Assembly (NCBI GenBank): GCA_012514045.1
Contig: JAAZBA010000017.1
Coordinates: 1 to 5,310 of the forward strand
Reading direction: 5' to 3'
DNA length: 5,310 nucleotides
Source of the DNA: Clostridiales bacterium
Lineage (GTDB): Bacteria > Bacillota > Clostridia > Oscillospirales > QAMX01
The position numbers and the translations under genes are program-made. This document shows, piece by piece, positions 1-5,025 of the stretch (position 1 is the first letter of the stretch; every line of letters starts with the position of its first letter). The notes under the pieces are model-generated. The model saw nothing but the letters and a program-made list of their open reading frames with translations, was not told the DNA's origin and made no database searches.

Positions 1-205
1 CTTTATCCATGTCCTTCATGGTCATAGGGTCTCCGAGCTTTTGCTTTGACACATTCAGAAAGGCGTCGATTTTTTCTTCTGTGTCGATCCCTCTCGCGCA
101 CAGCACCGAGGAAAGAAGCAGCGATATTCCTCTTTTCTTCGATATATCCTTTACAGCATCTCTATCGGGCTGCGTCTTGAGAATCCATTTCTTTCTAATT
201 GTCAT
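1..205 (-). CDS. recJ: Single-stranded-DNA-specific exonuclease RecJ, N-terminal part (cut by window edge)
   Basis: RecJ is a 5'-3' single-strand DNA exonuclease (DHH phosphoesterase superfamily) acting in recombinational and mismatch repair in the cytoplasm. Read on the minus strand from ATG at 205-203, 68 codons are visible before the window ends. The protein starts MTIRKKWILKTQ and continues with the typical RecJ leader: an early Trp followed by a helix, the LLSSVLCARGI segment (the family's 'lL..RGi' motif), a short 'ea..FL' helix (KIDAFLNVS), and the 'l.DP..mkDMDKA'-like stretch (LGDPMTMKDMDK) that immediately precedes the DHH catalytic domain. The catalytic DHH and DHHA1 domains lie outside the window, so activity cannot be judged. 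An in-frame stop lies about 24 nt upstream of the ATG, so this start is the only good one, but its Shine-Dalgarno is weak: a GAGGGG lies about 19 nt away, with only a GGGA closer. The gene has its own promoter, divergent from the RhaM-like gene. Family identification rests on pattern recognition of a short N-terminus. Confidence 0.85.
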   Translation of the reverse strand, partial: MTIRKKWILKTQPDRDAVKDISKKRGISLLLSSVLCARGIDTEEKIDAFLNVSKQKLGDPMTMKDMDK

Positions 206-271
206 TTCGGTCTGTTTTCCCGTTCCCCTCTAATACTATATCAATACTATCTAAGATTTTTCTTATCTTTT

Positions 272-300
272 ATTATACCAAATAAAGCGTCAAAGTTCAA
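272..300 (-). promoter_or_regulatory. Sigma-A promoter for recJ
   Basis: On the minus strand a -35 box TTGAAC (300-295) is followed by a 17-bp spacer and a perfect -10 box TATAAT (277-272). Transcription would start near 265, giving a leader of about 60 nt before the recJ ATG at 205. Box match and spacing are near consensus. No promoter activity can be shown from sequence alone. Confidence 0.75.
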
Positions 301-322
301 CAAAAATTTTCGCGTCCGAATA

Positions 323-349
323 TCGCATGGTGTAACCATTGTAAGCGAT
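323..349. promoter_or_regulatory. Possible operator: dyad between the divergent promoters
   Basis: Between the two divergent -35 boxes is a perfect 5-bp dyad, ATGGT (327-331), GTA, ACCAT (335-339), nested inside a second pair, ATCGC (322-326) and GCGAT (345-349). Directly adjoining is TGTAAGCGATTGACA (340-354). This resembles a LacI-family/CcpA cre half-site (TGTAANCG) but carries one extra base relative to the usual 14-bp palindrome, and it overlaps the plus-strand -35 box. The location suits a repressor site for the rightward promoter. The regulator is unknown and the match is imperfect. Confidence 0.3.
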
Positions 350-377
350 TGACAAACGGACATAAAAGAGGTAGAAT
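349..377 (+). promoter_or_regulatory. Sigma-A promoter for the RhaM-like gene (and possibly the whole cluster)
   Basis: A perfect -35 box TTGACA (349-354) is separated by exactly 17 bp from the -10 box TAGAAT (372-377). The predicted start of transcription is near 384, leaving a leader of about 30 nt that contains the AAAGGAG ribosome binding site (397-403). No factor-independent terminator is visible between here and sdaAB, so transcription could continue into the serine dehydratase operon. Confidence 0.78.
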
Positions 378-413
378 TGATTATAACCTAATTCTGAAAG
401 GAGCTGTTTGTTT

Positions 414-1070
414 GTGTCTATACTTAAAAGAGAAACATTCCTTATACGCCTTGGTACCGGTAAAGTGGAGGATATCAAGAGGCTGTTTTACGCTCTTCCT
501 GTAGGAATCATTGATATCGGCATGAAGCGTGGCATTGACAATTTCTCAATCTGGCACGTCTCCGGTCTTGTCTTTGGCTACTATGAGGTAACAAGGGATT
601 ATGTGCTTTCGAAGATTGACAAAAAAGTCCTCGCCTCCTTTATCGAATCTATCGCGGTATACGGCGATATCCTCGGCGATCCCTTCAATAAGCCTATGCG
701 CCTTATGTATTCCGACATAGGCATAGTGAGAACAAATAAGTCTCTCATTCGTCATCGTGTGTTCGCTACGAAGCTAAAAGAGGGCTGCAACGATGAATAT
801 AAGCGCCGCCATGATGAGCTTACTGCCTCAAAAGGTGGAGTTATAAGCGAAGGTCCGGAGAGCAATTTCACCATCTGGAACGCCGGACAATATATTTTCG
901 GCTACTGTGAGCTTGTTCGTTCCTTCGACCATGAGATGACCGAAGAGGAAAAAGCTTCTACCATCGCCTGGGAAACGAGAGGTCTTGAGATTATGGACTG
1001 GATCACCGACGATGTGGACTGGATTACAGGCCAGAAGCACGATAAGATTGAACTTGTTTGCAAGCTCTAA
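414..1070 (+). CDS. Tandem L-rhamnose mutarotase-like (RhaM/DUF718) protein
   Basis: The 218-residue protein is about twice the usual RhaM length (about 104 residues) and consists of two copies of the ferredoxin-like, dimeric alpha/beta-barrel-type RhaM fold, roughly residues 8-108 and 113-218. An internal repeat is visible at an offset of 108 residues: DNFSIW (42-47) then FGYYEV (54-59), versus SNFTIW (150-155) then FGYCEL (162-167). RhaM interconverts alpha and beta anomers of L-rhamnose, using a Tyr and a His spaced as in YxRRH. The second copy has exactly this, YKRRHDEL, with Tyr129 and His133. The matching stretch of the first copy (EDIKRLFYAL) has lost both. Of the Trp pair of E. coli RhaM only one Trp remains (near 186). 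Substrate is therefore uncertain: a mutarotase of another sugar is possible. No signal peptide is seen, so it is cytoplasmic. Start choice: GTG at 414 lies 10 nt after AAAGGAG; an in-frame TTG at 408 lies only 4 nt after it and is the alternative. It is probably co-transcribed with, or adjacent to, the sda operon. Confidence 0.75.
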   Translation: MSILKRETFLIRLGTGKVEDIKRLFYALPVGIIDIGMKRGIDNFSIWHVSGLVFGYYEVTRDYVLSKIDKKVLASFIESIAVYGDILGDPFNKPMRLMYSDIGIVRTNKSLIRHRVFATKLKEGCNDEYKRRHDELTASKGGVISEGPESNFTIWNAGQYIFGYCELVRSFDHEMTEEEKASTIAWETRGLEIMDWITDDVDWITGQKHDKIELVCKL

Positions 1071-1137
1071 CTTATTTTAAATGTGATTTTAATTCGCAGA
1101 TATACGCTTTGCCTGTCGCCGTTGTTTTTTGATGATT

Positions 1138-1152
1138 TGCGCCTCTGGCGCA
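1138..1152 (+). other. Small GC-rich hairpin in the sdaAB leader
   Basis: TGCGCC (1138-1143), loop TCT, GGCGCA (1147-1152) forms a perfect 6-bp stem with a 3-nt loop, directly upstream of the GAAGGGGA ribosome binding site (1161-1168) of sdaAB. A T-run (1125-1130) lies before the hairpin, not after it, so this is not an intrinsic terminator. It could be an mRNA processing or stabilising element, or have no role. Confidence 0.35.
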
Positions 1153-1173
1153 CCAATTGGGAAGGGGAATTAT

Positions 1174-1851
1174 ATGAGTATTTCGATTTTTGATATTATC
1201 GGACCTGTTGCGGTTGGTCCGTCCAGCTCTCATACCGCGGGCGCCGTTAAAATCGGCAACATAACGCGCTCTATCGTTGGGGGAAACGTAGATTCGGCGG
1301 AAATCACCTTCTATGGCTCCTTTGCCCATACCTACCTGGGTCACGGTACTGACAGGGCGCTTTTGGGAGGGCTTTTAGGGCTTGCCGTCGATGATGTGGA
1401 AATTCGAAACGCCCGTGAGCTTGCCCGCAAGGCGGGGCTTCGCTACACAATCGCCACCTCAGACGACCCCCGATTCCATCCCAATACCGTGAGAATTGTG
1501 GCTCGTAACGGAGTCAGAAGCGCCAATATACGCGCTTCCTCCGTGGGAGGCGGAGCTATATCCTTGGACTACATGAACGGCTATATCGTGGGCATTTCCT
1601 GCAATCTGCCGACACTGATCGTACCTCATCGGGATCTTCCCGGCACTATCGCCGCCATTTCCCATGAGCTTGCCTCCGATAATCTCAATATAGCTTACAT
1701 GAAGCTGAGCCGCGCAAAGCGGGGAGGCAGCGTGGTTGTTGTATTTGAGATTGACTCCGCAGTGCCTGTGGACACAAGGGAGAGAATAAGAAATATCACG
1801 GGGATAGACGATATTATTTATATTTCCCCGCTTCACGGCAACAATATCTGA
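1174..1851 (+). CDS. sdaAB: L-serine dehydratase, iron-sulfur-dependent, beta subunit
   Basis: With SdaAA this subunit forms the oxygen-sensitive [4Fe-4S] L-serine dehydratase, which converts L-serine to pyruvate and ammonia in the cytoplasm. The 225-residue length is typical for the separate beta subunit of Firmicutes. The N-terminal domain (about 1-140) shows the family hallmark GPSSSHTAGA (residues 15-24) and the conserved block GSFAHTYLGHGTDRAL (48-63). The C-terminal part (about 143-218) is an ACT domain: LPTLIVPHRDLPGTIAAI, then a strand with AYMKLSRAKRGGSVVVVFEID, as expected for a ligand-sensing regulatory domain. The ATG at 1174 was chosen because it begins at the family's usual MxxSIFDIIGP and has GAAGGGGA at 1161-1168, about 5 nt upstream. 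An in-frame ATG at 1129 would add 15 unconserved residues and has no ribosome binding site. It ends 16 bp before sdaAA, indicating an operon. Confidence 0.96.
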   Translation: MSISIFDIIGPVAVGPSSSHTAGAVKIGNITRSIVGGNVDSAEITFYGSFAHTYLGHGTDRALLGGLLGLAVDDVEIRNARELARKAGLRYTIATSDDPRFHPNTVRIVARNGVRSANIRASSVGGGAISLDYMNGYIVGISCNLPTLIVPHRDLPGTIAAISHELASDNLNIAYMKLSRAKRGGSVVVVFEIDSAVPVDTRERIRNITGIDDIIYISPLHGNNI

Positions 1852-1867
1852 TTATGGAGGTATAAAT

Positions 1868-2752
1868 ATGAGTTTTACAAGCCTTGCTACTCTTATGGAA
1901 GACGCTCTTGACACCGGTGTACCTATTTCCGAGCTGGTTATAACCATCGAATGCGAGGACTATGGAGTCACGCCTGAGTTCATTTATGAGAAGCTTCAAA
2001 GAACACTGTCTGTTATGCGCTCTTCCTGTTCCGAATATATTGAAAAGGAGTCCTTCTCCCTTTCCGGACTTACAGGAGGATATGCCGTTCGTATGGGGGA
2101 ATACATTAAAAACTGCTCCCCTCTTGCGGGAGAAACAGTGGCAAAAGCCGCGATGTATGCTCTCTCCGCCTCAGAAGTAAATGCCTCCATGGGTGTTATA
2201 GCCGCAGCCCCCACCGCCGGCGCCTGCGGTATTCTTCCCGGTGTGCTTCTGGCTGTAGGGGAAAAGCTCGGAAGCACGGACGACGATCTTATCAGAGCTC
2301 TTCTCACCGGCACGGGAGTCGGCGCCGTTATAGCAACCCGTGCCACCATATCCGGAGCCGAGGGAGGCTGTCAAGCGGAATGCGGAACAGCGGCGGCTAT
2401 GGCGGCTGCGGCAGCCTGTGAGCTTAAATGCGCTCCGGCGGACGTGTGCATCAATGCCGCGGCACTGGCGCTCAAAAACTCCCTGGGACTTGCCTGCGAT
2501 CCGGTTTGCGGGCTTGTGGAGGTGCCCTGTGTTAAGCGTAACGCAATATTCACTTCTGTTGCTATCACTGCCGCGGACATGTCCTTAGCCGGCATCAAAA
2601 GCGTCATTCCCGCTGACGATGTGGTGGACGCCATGATGCTGATAGCAACCGAGATGCCCGCCTCCATAAGAGAGTCGGGACTAGGAGGCCTTGCCATCAC
2701 TGAAACAGGCAGAAAACTAAAGCGCTGTTTTGAAGAGAAAAGCGAAAACTAA
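1868..2752 (+). CDS. sdaAA: L-serine dehydratase, iron-sulfur-dependent, alpha subunit
   Basis: This is the catalytic, cluster-binding subunit of L-serine dehydratase (serine to pyruvate plus ammonia). The 294 residues match the usual length of the separate alpha chain. Recognisable family blocks are TGG near 69-71, NASMGVIAAAPTAGACGILPG (105-125), the GAEGGCQAE motif (163-171), NSLGLACDPVCGLVEVPC (204-221) and the C-terminal ESGLGGLAITETG (269-281). The three conserved cluster cysteines are Cys168, Cys210 and Cys221; further cysteines sit close by at 172 and 214. The protein is Ala/Gly-rich in the helical core (residues 170-200), as is normal for the family. ATG at 1868 follows GGAGG (1856-1860) with a 7-nt spacer, a strong ribosome binding site. 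It is translated from the same transcript as sdaAB and is followed after 24 bp by the sugar isomerase gene. The low oxygen tolerance of this enzyme class fits an anaerobe. Confidence 0.97.
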   Translation: MSFTSLATLMEDALDTGVPISELVITIECEDYGVTPEFIYEKLQRTLSVMRSSCSEYIEKESFSLSGLTGGYAVRMGEYIKNCSPLAGETVAKAAMYALSASEVNASMGVIAAAPTAGACGILPGVLLAVGEKLGSTDDDLIRALLTGTGVGAVIATRATISGAEGGCQAECGTAAAMAAAAACELKCAPADVCINAAALALKNSLGLACDPVCGLVEVPCVKRNAIFTSVAITAADMSLAGIKSVIPADDVVDAMMLIATEMPASIRESGLGGLAITETGRKLKRCFEEKSEN

Positions 2753-2776
2753 CTGAATAAAGGATGGTTTAGTATC

Positions 2777-3658
2777 ATGAAAAAATTTCTTATATCCGGC
2801 TTTGCCGATGAAATTTGCGACGATTTTGAATCCCAGCTTAAAACGGTCACATCCCTTGGCATGGAGTACATCTGTGTGAGAAGCGTCTCCATTGAGGGCA
2901 AACGTCAGTCTATCGCCGATACCACCTATGAAGAAGCAAAAAAATATCTTCTCCCCCTTCTGAAGCAGTACGGCGTTAAGGTTTCCTCCATCGGTTCTCC
3001 TATAGGCAAAATTTTCACCGGTGACGATGAGGCCTTCTGCCGACAGTGCGCTCAGCTTGACACGCTCTGCCGTATAGCAAACCTCTTTGGATCACGGTAT
3101 ATGCGTATATTCTCCTTCTACATTCCCAAGGACAAAAAACCGAAAGAATGCAGAGCCGAAGTGCTGGAGAAACTTGCTAAATACATTGAAATATGCGACA
3201 ACTACGGCATTATACCTATTCATGAGAATGAGAAGGACATCTACGGAGACACAGGCGAGCGCTGCCTGGATATCCTGCGCTGTTTTGAGGGCACTTTCCT
3301 TCGAGCTGCCTATGACTTTGCGAACTTCGTCCAGTGTTCCGACGATCCTTTGAAAGCCTATGAACTCACGAAACCATATATCGGCTATGTTCACATAAAG
3401 GACGCTGATGCCAGCACAGGGAAAAACGTGCTTTGCGGCACAGGAGACGGTCATATCCCGGAGATACTATCCGATCTCTTCTCCTCCGGCTATGATGGAT
3501 TCCTCACAATGGAGCCTCACCTTAAGGTATTCGCGTCTCTCGCATCCATTGAGCTTGGCGACGGCTCAAAGCAGATTGACAAGGACGTATTCCCCTCCGG
3601 AGAGGCGGCGTATGAGGCTCAGTATAATGCTCTGAAAGGTATATTGGAGAGCATATAA
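2777..3658 (+). CDS. Sugar phosphate isomerase/epimerase family protein (AP-endonuclease-2-type TIM barrel)
   Basis: The 293-residue protein belongs to the xylose-isomerase-like TIM barrel superfamily (PF01261), which contains sugar isomerases, ketose 3-epimerases and inosose dehydratases acting through one or two divalent metals. The characteristic metal ligands appear in order at the ends of barrel strands: Glu150 in IPIHENE, Asp180 in AYDFANF, His206 in YVHIKDA and Glu246 in FLTMEPHL. The GTGDG loop (221-225) and HIPEIL fit the 'G.G.v.....l...L...GY.G...lE' pattern of the family's final strands. There is no signal peptide, so it is cytoplasmic. The substrate cannot be told from sequence; hydroxypyruvate isomerase or ketose 3-epimerase activity are options. 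The ATG at 2777 follows AAGGATGG (2759-2766) with a somewhat long spacer. It lies 24 bp after sdaAA and 1 bp before the next gene's ATG, so it is clearly in the operon. Linkage to RhaM-like and propeller genes suggests a role in breakdown of an unusual sugar. Confidence 0.9.
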   Translation: MKKFLISGFADEICDDFESQLKTVTSLGMEYICVRSVSIEGKRQSIADTTYEEAKKYLLPLLKQYGVKVSSIGSPIGKIFTGDDEAFCRQCAQLDTLCRIANLFGSRYMRIFSFYIPKDKKPKECRAEVLEKLAKYIEICDNYGIIPIHENEKDIYGDTGERCLDILRCFEGTFLRAAYDFANFVQCSDDPLKAYELTKPYIGYVHIKDADASTGKNVLCGTGDGHIPEILSDLFSSGYDGFLTMEPHLKVFASLASIELGDGSKQIDKDVFPSGEAAYEAQYNALKGILESI

Positions 3659-3659
3659 C

Positions 3660-4728
3660 ATGAACAGAGACGTTTTTAAGTCGATAAAACATGAAAACTA
3701 TACTGTGGAGTTTGAAACTCCGGAGATGTATGTAGACAACGAAAGCCGCGGCCGCAGCGGTCATATGACCCATGCCATGGCAGAGTATAAGCCCGGGACC
3801 CGGGAGCATCATCGTCTTCAACGCAAACTGTTCCTCATTCCGCTGTGACGGTCATTCCGTGTACGGTTGGGTGGAATACCGTATATCCCATGATAATGGA
3901 AGAACATATTCGGAAGTGTATGATCTCCCCTATTCCAAGGAGCACTTTCTCGAGGGCGACTACACCATATCCGTGGAGAAAGCTATAGCATGTGACAACG
4001 GTACCATTGTAGCTATTTGCCTGCGAAACACCATGGAAACGCCTCTTTGCTGTGAGCCCTGGCTGACACCCATGTACATAAGGAGCCTTGACGGCGGTAA
4101 AAGCTGGTCCGAGCCCCTCGAGCTGTCTCCCTACAGCGGCAGACCATATGACGCTGTTTACCGCGACGGGTGCATGTATGTGCTCCATTCCTGTAACGAG
4201 CATTTTCTCGGCACCACCGAGGAACACAAATACAGGATATATAAAAGCAACGACAACGGCTTAACCTTTGAGGAGCTTTGCGTAATCCCCTTCAATACTC
4301 TGGGACGGAGCTATGGCTCAATAATATTCGACGCGGCCGGCAGCCTCCACGCCTACGCCTACAATGTAAACAGTGAGCGGGAGATGGATCACGCCGTAAG
4401 CCATGATAATGGAAAGACCTGGAGCCTCTGCGAGCCCTGCTACCTCGCCAAAGGTATCCGCAATCCCCAGACAGCGCTGCTGGACGGTATCCATATACTC
4501 CATGGCAGAGCGGAAAACACCTCCGGATTTGTGTTCTATTCTTCAACCGACGGCTATACATGGGACGAAGGCATATACCTTATCCGTAAGGAAAAGGCGT
4601 ACTGCTTCTACTCAAACAATATAAACCTCCGGGATGAAAAGGGCAATTTTCTGCTTGTGCAGTACTCCGATACATATTCGGGAGCCAAGGTCAATGTTAT
4701 GCACATGAGAGTGAGGATCAGGCGATAA
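3660..4728 (+). pseudogene. Sialidase/BNR-repeat-like beta-propeller gene, frameshifted by a 7-bp tandem duplication
   Basis: Translation from ATG 3660 (1 nt after the previous stop; GGAGA at 3646-3650, 9-nt spacer) runs in one frame to AEYKPG at about 3797, then leaves the homologous frame and stops at 3846-3848. The rest is encoded in the +1 frame from Ser at 3805 to the stop at 4726-4728. Deleting one of two tandem CCCGGGA copies gives a continuous 353-residue protein reading AEYKPGSIIVFNANCS. It has five Asp-box (S-x-D-x-G-x-T-W) motifs, numbered in the restored protein: SHDNGRTY (74), SLDGGKSW (140), SNDNGLTF (194), SHDNGKTW (245) and STDGYTW (293). This is typical of six-bladed sialidase/neuraminidase-like propellers. 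There is no signal peptide, so the product would be cytoplasmic. I cannot confirm the sialidase catalytic Arg triad, nucleophilic Tyr/Glu pair or Asp, so substrate is open. Lack of other damage suggests a recent event, phase variation or a sequencing/assembly error. An internal ATG at 3772 could begin the long frame but has no good ribosome binding site. Confidence 0.85.
3792..3805 (+). repeat. Perfect tandem duplication of 7 bp (CCCGGGA x2)
   Basis: CCCGGGA occurs at 3792-3798 and again at 3799-3805, inside the propeller gene. The extra 7 bases shift the frame by +1. With a single copy the codons read AAG CCC GGG AGC ATC and join the two frames seamlessly. Each unit holds the self-complementary hexamer CCCGGG, which could favour slippage or a small hairpin. 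Confidence 0.95.
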
Positions 4729-4778
4729 TTAAGCAGAACACATAAGCTATGCCATATCAATTAGCAATACTGTCGGGA

Positions 4779-4798
4779 TATTTCTCTAAAGAGAAATA
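4779..4798. repeat. 9-bp AT-rich inverted repeat
   Basis: TATTTCTCT (4779-4787), AA, AGAGAAATA (4790-4798) is a perfect 9-bp dyad with a 2-bp centre, located 50 bp after the propeller stop codon and only 2 bp before the long inverted-repeat element. It is followed by a run of A, not T, on the plus strand, so it is not an intrinsic terminator for the operon. It could be a protein-binding site or a weak mRNA 3'-end structure. Confidence 0.6.
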
Positions 4799-4800
4799 AA

Positions 4801-4900
4801 AACACCGAGACTTGTACAAATTAGTTGTTCCTCCGGTAATTTTGCTGCTTGAGAAATGAAATTTCGGTTTGAAAGAAATGTTTGTACAAGTCTCGGTGTT
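4801..4900. repeat. 100-bp element bounded by perfect 20-bp inverted repeats (MITE-like or structured RNA)
   Basis: The left arm AACACCGAGACTTGTACAAA (4801-4820) is the exact reverse complement of 4881-4900, with 60 bp between. Each arm also contains the 8-bp palindrome TTGTACAA. The loop is AT-rich, encodes nothing, and has a weaker internal pairing (around 4833-4842 with 4859-4867). Size and perfect terminal repeats fit a miniature inverted-repeat element mobilised by a transposase elsewhere in the genome, but I see no convincing target-site duplication. Alternatives: a transcription terminator, since on the minus strand the stem is followed by TTTTTATTT whereas on the plus strand it is followed by CCTGCTGTTTT; or a long hairpin RNA. 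The rest of the 4729-5025 gap shows no coding potential. Confidence 0.7.
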
Positions 4901-4924
4901 CCTGCTGTTTTATAAATAGAAATG

Positions 4925-4939
4925 TTAATTATTAATTAA
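4925..4939. repeat. 15-bp AT-only palindrome upstream of the serpin gene
   Basis: TTAATTA (4925-4931), T, TAATTAA (4933-4939) is a perfect 7-bp dyad. It lies about 90 bp upstream of the serpin start codon, where an operator or UP-like element could sit. In such AT-rich sequence a palindrome of this size may be chance. The only nearby promoter-like pair is TTAAAA (4936-4941) with TATATC (4958-4963) at 16 bp, which is weak. Confidence 0.3.
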
Positions 4940-5025
4940 AAGCGACAAATCAGGGTTTATATCCGGAACTTTCTGATAAGTTTCACGTCTAAATATGTAA
5001 TTACAATTGATGGGAGGTACTCACA

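Noticed and set aside
9..233. Plus-strand open frame at the left edge
   Set aside because: It lies opposite the recJ N-terminus, which is recognisable by family motifs; the plus-strand translation resembles nothing and has no ribosome binding site.
1080..1110. Promoter or CRP-like site (TGTGATTTTAATTCGCAG) upstream of sdaAB
   Set aside because: Only one half-site matches and no convincing -35/-10 pair is present; likely chance in AT-rich DNA.
1129..1173. Upstream in-frame ATG that would extend SdaAB by 15 residues
   Set aside because: The added residues are unconserved and overlap the leader hairpin, while the ATG at 1174 has a good ribosome binding site and the usual family N-terminus.
1996..2700. 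Long minus-strand open frames (1996-2349 and 2371-2700) opposite sdaAA
   Set aside because: They are low-complexity Ala/Ser-rich shadows caused by the GC-rich, alanine-rich codons of sdaAA; they have no family features.
4292..4561. Minus-strand Arg-rich open frame opposite the propeller gene
   Set aside because: Arg/Gly/His-rich composition is typical of an antisense shadow, and the plus strand here encodes conserved Asp boxes.
3772..4728. Independent gene starting at ATG 3772
   Set aside because: Its first residues (MPWQSISPGP) are an out-of-frame reading of the upstream gene's conserved end and the 7-bp duplication; no ribosome binding site precedes it. It is the 3' part of the frameshifted propeller gene.
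4749..4799. 16-codon open frame after the propeller gene (MPYQLAILSGYFSKEK)
   Set aside because: Too short, no ribosome binding site, and its end coincides with the AT-rich palindrome.
4801..4915. Plus-strand intrinsic terminator for the operon
   Set aside because: The stem is long enough but the loop is 60 nt and the stem is followed by CCTGCTGTTTT rather than an immediate T-run; a T-rich tail exists only on the minus strand, where no gene ends.
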